Positions 1 through 7,573 of a DNA stretch of 27,614 bases are shown one piece after another. Numbering within the stretch: position 1 is the first letter of the stretch; the number at the start of each line of letters is the position of its first letter. The DNA lies in assembly GCA_900762945.1 (NCBI GenBank), contig CAAFIN010000339.1, positions 1 to 27,614 on the forward strand, written 5' to 3'. The notes beneath the pieces were generated by a model. It had not been told where the DNA came from, did no database searches, and was given only the letters and a program-made list of their open reading frames with translations. The translations under genes were made by a program, and so were the position numbers. The stretch comes from Clostridia bacterium. GTDB lineage: Bacteria > Bacillota > Clostridia > Christensenellales > Pumilibacteraceae.

Positions 1-3
1 GTT

Positions 4-38
4 TTTAAGGCGCGCGGCGGCTGACCGCCCTCCTTAAA
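4..38. other. Strong hairpin at the left edge
   Basis: Nested inverted repeat: outer arms tttaagg (4-10) and ccttaaa (32-38) enclose inner arms ggcgg (16-20) and ccgcc (25-29) around a ctga loop. Neither strand has a convincing T-tract after it, so I do not call it a terminator. It may belong to a feature continuing beyond the left edge. No gene can be supported in 1-132; this stretch holds this hairpin, two palindromes and a terminator. Confidence 0.4.
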
Positions 39-48
39 CGCATGCTCT

Positions 49-58
49 TATGCGCATA
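49..58. repeat. Palindrome TATGCGCATA, copy 1
   Basis: Perfect 10-bp palindrome. The same core recurs at 109-118 inside a 12-bp perfect palindrome, exactly 60 bp away, and the two flank the terminator at 71-100. It could be a pair of regulator sites for a gene left of the window, or chance. Confidence 0.35.
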
Positions 59-70
59 CGTCCGAAACGA

Positions 71-100
71 AAAAGACGGCAACCGAAATCGCCGTCTTTT
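71..100. terminator. Intrinsic terminator ending the ten-gene operon
   Basis: Perfect 10-bp stem aaaagacggc (71-80) / gccgtctttt (91-100) with a 10-nt loop. Read on the minus strand, the stem ends in TTTTT followed by CGTTT. It lies about 33 bp past the alpha-galactosidase stop codon. The plus strand also ends in TTTT, so it could work in both directions. Confidence 0.85.
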
Positions 101-107
101 CTTAATT

Positions 108-119
108 ATATGCGCATAT
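108..119. repeat. Palindrome ATATGCGCATAT, copy 2
   Basis: Perfect 12-bp palindrome containing the same TATGCGCATA core as 49-58. It lies between the alpha-galactosidase stop and the operon terminator. Confidence 0.35.
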
Positions 120-132
120 TCGAATACGATAT

Positions 133-2313
133 TTAAGCGTTTGATACTTTCCGTAAGTGCCATATCCAGCAATCGAAATCGATAAGTCTCGGCACTGTAA
201 GTCCCGCACTCATCAGCGCTTTGCCGCTCGCCTTCATTCCGAGTTCCTCGATCGAATACTCGTACTCTTCGTTCAGTCCCGCGAGTTTAATTATGCGGTC
301 ATGTCCGCACGGCTCGGCGCGGAAACACTCACCCACGACGTAAGCGCGGGTCTTGTCTTTCGACACGATCGATACCGCGAAACGCTCGCACGCGAACGGA
401 TCGATAAGCCTGTAAAAATCGCCCGTCAGCACGAGATCTTCTATCTTGCGATAGTCGCGGATCTGCCGCTTTATCCGTTCCTTTTCGTCGCTCGCGAGCG
501 CGCCGGGATCGAGTTCGTAACCGGTAGCGCCCAGCGAAGCGATAGCGCCGCGCGTTCTCAGCGGCGTTACCCGCCCTGTCTGGTGGTTCGGACACGCGGA
601 AACGTGGCACGAAGCGCTCGACAGCGGATAGCAAAACGAAGTGCCGTACTGGATTCTCGCACGGTCGTAACAATCCGTGCAGTCGCTCGTCCAGATCTGC
701 GGAAAATAGTACAGCGCGCCGCCGTCGAATCTTCCGCCGCCACCCGCACAACCCTCGAACAATACGTTCGGAAACGCGCGCGTAAGTCTGTCCGCAAGAT
801 CGTAAAACCCCAGCGTATAGCGGTGCTGAAACTCGCCCTGTCGGTCAAAAGGCAGTCCGTCCGAGTAAAATTCCGTCATATCGCGGTTTTTGTCCCACTT
901 TATATAGGAAATATCGTTCCGGGTCAACAGCCGCGAAATCACGCCGAAAAGGTAGTCTACGACTTCGCTTTTCGTGAGGTCCAGCACGAGTTGGTTGCGG
1001 CTTCGGCACGGTTCTACCCCGCGCTTCGCTATCGCGAAATCGGGGCGGGAGCGGTAAAGATCGCTGTCCTCGCTGACCATTTCCGGCTCGAGCCACAGCC
1101 CGAATTTCAACCCCGCGCTCTTGCACTTGTCGATAATACCATTAAGCCCCGCGGGGAACTTTTCCGAATTGACATACCAGTCGCCCAGACTGCAGTTATC
1201 GGCGTTGCGCCGACCGAACCAGCCGTCATCGAGTACGAAAGTGTCCGCGCCCAGCGAAGCCGCTTCGTCGATTATCGCGAAAAGTTTCTCCTCGGTCACG
1301 TCGAAATAAGTCGCTTCCCAGTTGTTCAGCACAATCGGACGAGGTTTCTTCGCGAACGCGGGGTTTATCACTCCGTCGCGGAAAAAGTCGTGGTATTCTC
1401 TCGTCGCCTGCCCCGCTCCCGCCGCCGAATAGCACATAGCGACTTCGGGCGCGGTAAACTCCTCGCCGGGCGCGAGTTTCCACGAAAAACCGTAATCGTT
1501 CACGCCGCCCTGAACGCGTAGCCTGCGATTGCTTGACAGTTCTGCCGTGAGCGCGAACGAGCCGCTGTACAAAAGCGCGAAGCAATAGCATTCGCCCGAG
1601 GTTTCCGTGCAGTCCACCGTTCTCAGCATAAGGAACGGGTTCATCTGATGCGACGAATAACCGCGTGTCGACTCGATCCTTATCGTGCCGTCCGCGACGG
1701 GCGTAGTCACGGGCGTGCGTTCGCTCGCCCAGTCGCCCGCAAGCCGCGTGGCGTAAAACTCGCCGGTATCGGGAAGGTCCAGACAGAACGAGTACGCGCG
1801 TTCGAGCGTGACCGAATCGGTTCCGTGGTTTTTAACCGTCAGATACCGCACCAGCACGTCCGAGTCGTCCGCGACTATGTAATAAAGATCGATCGTAAGC
1901 CCCGAACACTCGTCCTTAACCGTTACGATCAGCGTTTCGTCCGCGACCCTTACCCCGGGAAGCCCGTCGGGCTTCGTCGCGCCGCGCACGATCTTATGCG
2001 AAACGTAGCGAAAAGCGCTCATCGCCGCGCCGTCGGAGCGCCGCGCGATAACCGTCGCCTGCCGATAATCGCCCCTGCCGAAACTGCCGATTTCCGACGG
2101 CGTGTTGCCGCTCGTCATTTCGCGGTTGGGGTCGGCGGGGTTCGGTTCGGCGCGAGAGCCGTGTTCGCGGATAAGGAACGCGATATCGCCGCGCTCGATT
2201 TTTTTGCCGTAATATAGTTGTTGAAGTATTCCCGCCGCGTCGACGTACGCAAAGTAGTCGTAAGTCTTGCCGCCGAGAATAAAGCATCGGGTGTTGACGT
2301 CGTAAGTAATCAT
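133..2313 (-). CDS. Alpha-galactosidase, GH36, cytoplasmic
   Basis: Predicted to remove terminal alpha-1,6-linked galactose from imported oligosaccharides. The 726-aa length is normal for bacterial GH36 enzymes (about 720-740). An N-terminal beta-supersandwich (about 1-320) precedes a TIM barrel starting at NNWEATYFD (330-338), with LDDGWFG (361-367). The nucleophile is the Asp of KWDKNRD (D474) and the acid/base is the Asp of WTSDCTD (D544); the glycine-rich substrate loop GCAGGGGRFDGG is at 521-532. There is no signal peptide, so it acts in the cytoplasm after import. It is the last gene of the leftward operon, 23 bp after the SGNH hydrolase stop, and the terminator at 71-100 follows. The ribosome site before its ATG is weak (CGGAA). 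Family assignment is firm; the exact substrate is not known. Confidence 0.95.
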   Translation of the reverse strand: MITYDVNTRCFILGGKTYDYFAYVDAAGILQQLYYGKKIERGDIAFLIREHGSRAEPNPADPNREMTSGNTPSEIGSFGRGDYRQATVIARRSDGAAMSAFRYVSHKIVRGATKPDGLPGVRVADETLIVTVKDECSGLTIDLYYIVADDSDVLVRYLTVKNHGTDSVTLERAYSFCLDLPDTGEFYATRLAGDWASERTPVTTPVADGTIRIESTRGYSSHQMNPFLMLRTVDCTETSGECYCFALLYSGSFALTAELSSNRRLRVQGGVNDYGFSWKLAPGEEFTAPEVAMCYSAAGAGQATREYHDFFRDGVINPAFAKKPRPIVLNNWEATYFDVTEEKLFAIIDEAASLGADTFVLDDGWFGRRNADNCSLGDWYVNSEKFPAGLNGIIDKCKSAGLKFGLWLEPEMVSEDSDLYRSRPDFAIAKRGVEPCRSRNQLVLDLTKSEVVDYLFGVISRLLTRNDISYIKWDKNRDMTEFYSDGLPFDRQGEFQHRYTLGFYDLADRLTRAFPNVLFEGCAGGGGRFDGGALYYFPQIWTSDCTDCYDRARIQYGTSFCYPLSSASCHVSACPNHQTGRVTPLRTRGAIASLGATGYELDPGALASDEKERIKRQIRDYRKIEDLVLTGDFYRLIDPFACERFAVSIVSKDKTRAYVVGECFRAEPCGHDRIIKLAGLNEEYEYSIEELGMKASGKALMSAGLTVPRLIDFDCWIWHLRKVSNA

Positions 2314-2336
2314 GTTTATTTCCGTTTCGTTCGTTT

Positions 2337-3635
2337 TTAGTCGCCGACCACGGTTTTATACAGCGTTTGCGCGTACAGTCGGTGTCCGTAGTCGCCGGGG
2401 TGGTTCACGTTGTTGCTCGTGTAGTCTATAAAACGCTTGCGGGCGTTGACCGCTTGGAAAACGCTCGTCACGTCCGCGAACGCTACCGCCGTCCGCTCGC
2501 CCGCGATGCGACGAAGCACAGCCTTGTACTCGGGCTGGCGCGCGAGTATGGGCGTGCGGTTGCCCCAGTTCACTCGGATTTCGGCGTTCGGGAGCATGGG
2601 GGACACGAGTACGATTTCCGTTTTCGGGTTGCGCGCGGTTATCTTATCGATTGTGCTTTCGATATTGTCACCGTAGTCCGCGGGCGGCATATCCCCACCG
2701 TCGTTCATGCCGAACGCGATCACGACGAGGTCGGGCGCGTACGCGAGCATGTTTTCGAAGTTCGCTACCCCGTCCTGCTCGTACAAAGCCCATCTGCTCG
2801 TCTTGCCCGCGAGCGAAAAGTTTCTGAGTTCGACCTTATCTTCGCCGAATTTCGATTTCAGCGAAGCCTCGAAAAGCCCCGCGTACGGCGGGCAATGCGG
2901 CGCGATATCCACGTTCTCGTACCCCGAAGCCGTCCAGCCCTGCGAAATACTGTCGCCTAGTACCGCGACCTTGAGTTTCGCCGTGCCGCCGCTGAGTATC
3001 GCGTTAGTGCGCGGCAAGCGGTCGGACTGCGTTTTCGGCACGCTTCCCTGCCACAGCGCGGCGTGCCGATAGGTTACGGCAATCTGCCACTCGGTCATGC
3101 CCAAAGCGCGTTCGCCGTTTTCGACTATCGCTTCGCGGTAGATCTGCGCGCCGCTGCCGTAGCGCTCGGGCATCATCGCGGAGGAAGTCGGGTCGTAAGT
3201 ATCGATATAAAATTCGTCGTAGTCCATCGCTTTTATCGCGCCGTCGGGGTTTATCCGAAGTTTTCCGTCGGACGTAAGCGAGTAGTCCTTGCCCTCTTCG
3301 TAGAGTACGTCCAGTCCGTAACTGCGCACGGACGCGATCTGTTTTATCGGGTACAGGAGTTCGATCGGAGCGATCGAGCCGTCCTTTTCTTTACGGACGA
3401 ACGCGGTTTCCGCTACCGCAACGCCGCCGTCGTTCCATATCGGGGTCATGTACGCGCCGAGATCGAACGCGCCGAGGTCGTAGCCCTCGAGGTTCTCGGT
3501 CGTTCCGTCGGGAAGATCGGGGTCGACGTAAGCCGCGCCGCCGTCGTCGGGTTTGCCGGTCGGCGTATCCGCGCAAGCCGCGAGCGGAAACGTGAAAAGC
3601 AGTACTCCGAGCAATATCGCAATCAGTTTTTTCAT
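2337..3635 (-). CDS. SGNH/GDSL hydrolase lipoprotein, probable carbohydrate esterase
   Basis: 432-aa lipoprotein with a signal peptide ending in the lipobox PLAAC (Cys21). An N-terminal beta-rich domain (about 40-215) precedes the SGNH domain (about 220-432). Visible blocks are VAVLGDSISQG with the nucleophile Ser229, the oxyanion Gly in SLAGKTS (274-280), GMND with Asn311, and NVNHPGD with His412. The residue three before that His, usually the triad Asp, is Asn409. The likely role is removal of acetyl or other ester groups from a glycan at the cell surface. I chose the ATG at 3635, not 3650, because GGAGGG lies 6 bp upstream and the protein then begins MKKLIAILL, a proper signal peptide. It starts 11 bp after the GH-A glycosidase stop. 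The natural ester substrate is unknown. Confidence 0.85.
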   Translation of the reverse strand: MKKLIAILLGVLLFTFPLAACADTPTGKPDDGGAAYVDPDLPDGTTENLEGYDLGAFDLGAYMTPIWNDGGVAVAETAFVRKEKDGSIAPIELLYPIKQIASVRSYGLDVLYEEGKDYSLTSDGKLRINPDGAIKAMDYDEFYIDTYDPTSSAMMPERYGSGAQIYREAIVENGERALGMTEWQIAVTYRHAALWQGSVPKTQSDRLPRTNAILSGGTAKLKVAVLGDSISQGWTASGYENVDIAPHCPPYAGLFEASLKSKFGEDKVELRNFSLAGKTSRWALYEQDGVANFENMLAYAPDLVVIAFGMNDGGDMPPADYGDNIESTIDKITARNPKTEIVLVSPMLPNAEIRVNWGNRTPILARQPEYKAVLRRIAGERTAVAFADVTSVFQAVNARKRFIDYTSNNVNHPGDYGHRLYAQTLYKTVVGD

Positions 3636-3646
3636 CGTAGCCCTCC

Positions 3647-5677
3647 TCACGCCGCGGTAAACTTCGCCAGTGCGCCGCTACCGGCGTTCTTTATGAAGTA
3701 ACTTATTTCTATAATTCCGTCCCAGTTCTCGGGTGCGTTCGCGTTAAGGTCGAGCGAATACTTGCCGTCCGCTCCGAAAATGTGGCTTTCGTCCGCTTTC
3801 TCTCGCGTTCCGAACGGAAGCTCGGGGTCAGAGGTAAAGCCGCCGACCGCGATTTTCACCGACTTTACGAAGCCGTCCGCGGTGTGGTAGTCCACTCTCA
3901 CGCCCAGCGCGGCGTTCTCTCCCGCGGCAAGTTCGCCGTAAGTTTCCACCGCGAAATCAAGTTTGCCGAGTTTGTTCGCACCGCTCGTTATCACGGCTAC
4001 GCTCGCTTCGCCCTCGTCGTTATCGAGCATGCCGAGGTAAGCGGCGAAACTGCCGTTGAACACGTCGGCAAACGGCTTATCGTCGCCGCGCTCGGTATAG
4101 CAGTATTCTTTTTTCATTAACTGCCCGATATTCGCCGTTTTATCGAGTTCGCTCTTGCTTTCGGCGGTATTGAATTCGATATAGTAAGCGCCGTTCACGG
4201 GGATTTCCAGAGTAACGCCGCCCTCGTTCTTAGGCTTTTTAATCGTCTTGTAAACCTCGGGCGTTTTGTTCGGAAGCCGCTTGACGTAATAATCGGGAAG
4301 TATGCCGTAAACCGTGCAACTTTCCGCTTCGAACGGCAGGTTTTTCCAGTCGATCGTGACGGTTTGCTTTTCCTTGAGCGCGCGGTTGTACACGATCGCG
4401 CCGGCGCGTAACGAGTCCGCGCCCGCCATTACGCCCACGGTTTCGTTTCCGTCGCCGCTCGTTTTCACGCGGGTTACCGGCAGTCTGCCGTAAGCCCACA
4501 GCGCGTGGTACACGGGGTTGACCGCGAGGTACGGCTCGAACAGTCCGAACTGCTCGGAAGCGATCCACATCGGCCAGGAAACGCGCGTCACGTCCGAAGC
4601 CTCGTTTATCCTCTCGATTGCGTCGTAGAACGCCCACACGCGCTCGTAAGTGTCGTTCATCTGGCTCTTGCCGCCGTAAAAATCGTTGGAAACCGGATGA
4701 TACTCGGTAAGGTGCTGCTGCACTTTGCGTATATCGTAAATTTTCGAGGTTTTATCGAACGCCTTACGCACTTCACTCAACTGGTAGGTGAAGTTGTTCT
4801 CGCCCGTGCCGCTCGTATAGTCGCCCTCGAGATCGCCGTCGGACGGTCCGTAAAAGTGCCAGGAAAAGCCGTCGGGCATTGCATCGCTTTCCGCGGAAGT
4901 CCTGAAAAAGTAGTCCCACCCCGTAGTGAGTTCGCCGCCGAGCGTAACCGATTCGTTTATGAATTTCAACGGTCTTGCCAGACCTGCGGAAACGACGGAA
5001 GCAAATTCGTTGGCATCGTAATACGCTTTCGCCGCAGTGATAACCGTATTTATCCACTCTTCGGTGCTTCCGAGCCAGTAGGCATTACCTTCGAGATCGG
5101 GTTCGTTCCAGGTTTCGAGCGTCGCGTAAATCCCGTTGCGTTTGAGATAATCCGCGACGTTATAGCAAAATTCGTAATAGCGCTTTGGGGCGGGAACGTT
5201 CCGGAAGTCGAGGTCGTCGCCCTCTTTCGTGGCGTAAGCGGGCGTACCCACCGCCACGAGGTACGGCGAAACGCCGCTTTCCTTGCACGCGTCGATAAAC
5301 TCGCGGGCAAGATCCCATTCTTCGTCCGAGCCGCCGCTGCCGCCGTTGCGACCTATCGGCTTTCCGATACCGTTCTGCTCGTTGCCGAACATCAAGTCGA
5401 TACGGAAGTTATCGGGTTTCAGTTCGTTTATGCCGCTCAGAGTTCCGAGCGCGGCGGGATCGAGCGTGCCGTCCGCTTCGCCCATGAACGTCCAGGTCGG
5501 GTTGAACATGTCCACTTTTTTCAGATTTTGCGGCAGCGTGCCATCCACCGCCGAAAAGTCGATGGCAATGCGCGTTCCTTTGTCGCCGCACGCCGACAGC
5601 GTTCCCAGCGAACTTGCGCAAACTCCCAGCGACAGAAGCACCGCCACGATTTTATTTTTAACCGATCGTTTTTTCAT
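3647..5677 (-). CDS. Lipoprotein glycoside hydrolase, clan GH-A (GH39-like)
   Basis: 676-aa surface lipoprotein: basic n-region, hydrophobic core and lipobox TLSAC (Cys30). A (beta/alpha)8 barrel spans about residues 35-400. The clan GH-A acid/base motif is visible as ETWNEPD (Glu192), and a matching nucleophile candidate is the Glu of QHLTEYHPV (Glu325). The barrel motif SWHFYG (272-277) is also typical. A beta-sandwich accessory region follows (about 400-500), then a C-terminal domain (about 510-676) that may bind carbohydrate. GH39 enzymes include beta-xylosidases, alpha-iduronidases and exopolysaccharide hydrolases, so the sugar cannot be named; GH5, GH30 and GH51-type relatives are not excluded. 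A GAGGTGA site precedes the ATG. Only 8 bp separate it from the small upstream lipoprotein gene. Confidence 0.8.
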   Translation of the reverse strand: MKKRSVKNKIVAVLLSLGVCASSLGTLSACGDKGTRIAIDFSAVDGTLPQNLKKVDMFNPTWTFMGEADGTLDPAALGTLSGINELKPDNFRIDLMFGNEQNGIGKPIGRNGGSGGSDEEWDLAREFIDACKESGVSPYLVAVGTPAYATKEGDDLDFRNVPAPKRYYEFCYNVADYLKRNGIYATLETWNEPDLEGNAYWLGSTEEWINTVITAAKAYYDANEFASVVSAGLARPLKFINESVTLGGELTTGWDYFFRTSAESDAMPDGFSWHFYGPSDGDLEGDYTSGTGENNFTYQLSEVRKAFDKTSKIYDIRKVQQHLTEYHPVSNDFYGGKSQMNDTYERVWAFYDAIERINEASDVTRVSWPMWIASEQFGLFEPYLAVNPVYHALWAYGRLPVTRVKTSGDGNETVGVMAGADSLRAGAIVYNRALKEKQTVTIDWKNLPFEAESCTVYGILPDYYVKRLPNKTPEVYKTIKKPKNEGGVTLEIPVNGAYYIEFNTAESKSELDKTANIGQLMKKEYCYTERGDDKPFADVFNGSFAAYLGMLDNDEGEASVAVITSGANKLGKLDFAVETYGELAAGENAALGVRVDYHTADGFVKSVKIAVGGFTSDPELPFGTREKADESHIFGADGKYSLDLNANAPENWDGIIEISYFIKNAGSGALAKFTAA

Positions 5678-5685
5678 TCGTCACC

Positions 5686-6228
5686 TCAGTATTCCACCGA
5701 CACGCGCACGTCCGTCAGGTCGTTTTCGCTGCCGAAACCGGCGTTAAGCACGAAATACAAACTTTCGCCCTTTTTAATATCTGTCGTAAGTTCTCCCACG
5801 TCCGCGCTTTCCTTGCCGTTGCCGACCAGCGAAACCTCGGCAAGCGTTTCTTTCGCGCCGTTTCCGAGCACCGAAAACAGCACGCCGTCGTCATTTTCGG
5901 TCTGTATTCCTATCAGTTTTACAGAAAATTTCACCGTAACTTTGCCGCTCTTCGGCGCATTGAAGCGCAGAATAACGTCCTCGTTCTGGTGCGGTTTCCA
6001 CTCGCTGCCGCACGCCGTCGTCAGCGAAGAATTGTAACAACCCTTGTACTCGTTGTAGGTCATAAGCGTGGGCTGAAACGACGCGTCACCGAACATGTAC
6101 GTCCAGCCTCTGTATCCTTGCTCCGCGGCAAAATCGGTTACGTTGTCATAGCGTCCGCCCGTATCCGCGCATGCGAAACAGCATGCGCAGCAAGCCAATG
6201 CAGCAATTATCGCAGTAAGTTTTTTCAT
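5686..6228 (-). CDS. Small lipoprotein with one beta-sandwich (CBM-like) domain
   Basis: 180-aa protein, not a recognised family. The N-terminus MKKLTAIIAALACCACCFAC is a cysteine-rich signal peptide; Cys20 is the best lipidation site, though the -3 residue (Cys17) is not ideal for a lipobox. The mature part is one beta-rich domain ending in VGELTTDIKKGESLYFVLNA and a final strand VRVSVEY. That pattern (a KKGD/E.L.F turn near the end) matches both domains of the upstream neighbour at 6234-7538, so the two look like paralogues. Probable role: glycan binding at the surface (inference). I chose the ATG at 6228, not the 6315 start of the open frame, because it begins the signal peptide and lies 5 bp after the upstream stop, with GAGGTGG about 10 bp before it. 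Confidence 0.7.
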   Translation of the reverse strand: MKKLTAIIAALACCACCFACADTGGRYDNVTDFAAEQGYRGWTYMFGDASFQPTLMTYNEYKGCYNSSLTTACGSEWKPHQNEDVILRFNAPKSGKVTVKFSVKLIGIQTENDDGVLFSVLGNGAKETLAEVSLVGNGKESADVGELTTDIKKGESLYFVLNAGFGSENDLTDVRVSVEY

Positions 6229-6233
6229 AATTC

Positions 6234-7538
6234 TTACCACCTCTTCCCGAGCGAAAGTCCCGCGACTGCCGCAAGCACCGCCAAAGCCTCCGAAGCCGCT
6301 TTGCCGCTGCCGCAACCCGTGTCTTCTTCGGATTCCGTCTTATTCGTCCCGAGAATTTCCGCTTCGTTTTTCGCAACCGACAAGTACGCGTCAAGATCGG
6401 TATCCGGGTATGCGGTCGTAATTTCGTCGCAGTAGATATTCGTTATAAACTCCACGCCGTCGCCTACTTCGTCTTGTTTCTTTCCCGTACCGAGCGAATA
6501 GATCACCGTATCGCCTTTTTTGACGGCAAGCCGCGTTTCGGGAATGACGTACACTTTTTTGCCGTAGTGATCGCAGGTTTCTTCCCACAGTTTTTCGCCG
6601 TTGAAATACAGCCCCGCGACCGCGCCGTCGCCCTCGTTCGAACTGCGCATGACGAAGCCGCCCACAGAAATCGTACCGTCGAAATCCGAAACCCAGATTT
6701 TAAGGTCGTCGAACTTGCCCGACGGGTGCATTTGCGTCTGCCCGATGAACTGGTAATTGAATCTGCCAGTCCAGCGGTAGTCACCGTAAACGTACCTGTG
6801 ATTCATGAGAATATATTTTTCGGGCGTGCCGTAGGCATAGTACCAACCGTACTTGCCCTGCTCGTCCGAATAGTTCCTTATCGACGCCGACGAACAGCCT
6901 AAGTCGTCCGTAAGCGTGACCGCGCCGGCGTTTTCGTCGGGTGTGAAATACGCTCCGAACGTCGTAGTATTGCCGTCGCTGTCGTTGTTGCCGTTGTTAT
7001 TTACCGACAGCGCGATAAGATCGCCCGCGTTTACTTTCACGCCCGTTATCTCGAAGCGCGCGGCGGTATCGGTTTTCAGTTCGTAATCGGCGTAATTCTC
7101 GCTCAGCGCCTGCGCTTCGCCGTAGCCGCCGCCCGTATACGCGCGTTTTTCTATCGAGAAGCGTATGCCGTTCACGTTGCGGTCGGGGTTCTTTTCCGCG
7201 TTCGTTTTCAGCCGCACGCTTCCTCTGAGGTTTACCGTGCCGTCGGCTGTAAAGCGGAACGCTTTTATAACGTCGCCGTAGTTGCCGGGATGAAGATTGA
7301 CCGCGCCGCTGCTCTCGGCTTCTATCTGCGCGAAAGTGTCGGTATCGGAATATCGCCACAGCCCGCCCGAAACCTCGTAAGTGCGGAAATACCGTCCGCC
7401 GAAGTCGCCGTAAAGGTAGTACGTTTCGGGGCTGAACGCGTTTTCCGCGCTCGCTTCGGCGTAACGCGGCAACGCCGCCGTCGCCAGTATCGCGAGCACA
7501 GGCAATAAACATAAAATCAAACGTTTTCTTTTTCTCAT
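6234..7538 (-). CDS. Secreted protein with two CBM-like beta-sandwich domains and a C-terminal anchor-like tail
   Basis: 434 aa, no named family. It has a classical signal peptide (RKRKR, hydrophobic core, cleavage near AEA/SAE at about residue 30). Two tandem beta-sandwich domains follow, about 40-210 and 218-378. Both end with the same signature, VNAGDLIALSVNNNGN (169-184) and VKKGDTVIYSLGTG (339-352), of the kind seen in accessory carbohydrate-binding domains of Firmicutes glycosidases. After an acidic linker comes GCGSGK (408-413), a short hydrophobic segment and a terminal GKRW, resembling a sorting or membrane-retention signal. I prefer the ATG at 7538 over a GTG at 7544, because AAGGCGG then has sensible spacing. 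It lies 35 bp after the solute-binding protein and 5 bp before its smaller relative. It may present glycans to the importer (inference). Confidence 0.7.
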   Translation of the reverse strand: MRKRKRLILCLLPVLAILATAALPRYAEASAENAFSPETYYLYGDFGGRYFRTYEVSGGLWRYSDTDTFAQIEAESSGAVNLHPGNYGDVIKAFRFTADGTVNLRGSVRLKTNAEKNPDRNVNGIRFSIEKRAYTGGGYGEAQALSENYADYELKTDTAARFEITGVKVNAGDLIALSVNNNGNNDSDGNTTTFGAYFTPDENAGAVTLTDDLGCSSASIRNYSDEQGKYGWYYAYGTPEKYILMNHRYVYGDYRWTGRFNYQFIGQTQMHPSGKFDDLKIWVSDFDGTISVGGFVMRSSNEGDGAVAGLYFNGEKLWEETCDHYGKKVYVIPETRLAVKKGDTVIYSLGTGKKQDEVGDGVEFITNIYCDEITTAYPDTDLDAYLSVAKNEAEILGTNKTESEEDTGCGSGKAASEALAVLAAVAGLSLGKRW

Positions 7539-7573
7539 AAGCACCGCCTTTTCAAGTTCCGGTTGTGTATATT

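Noticed and set aside
1..24. Last codons of a rightward gene ending in TGA at 22-24
   Set aside because: Only seven codons (V-F-K-A-R-G-G) are visible and they fall inside a hairpin, so coding cannot be supported.
6229..6315. 29-codon N-terminal extension of the small lipoprotein
   Set aside because: It would overlap the upstream gene by about 80 bp and hide the signal peptide; the ATG at 6228 fits better.
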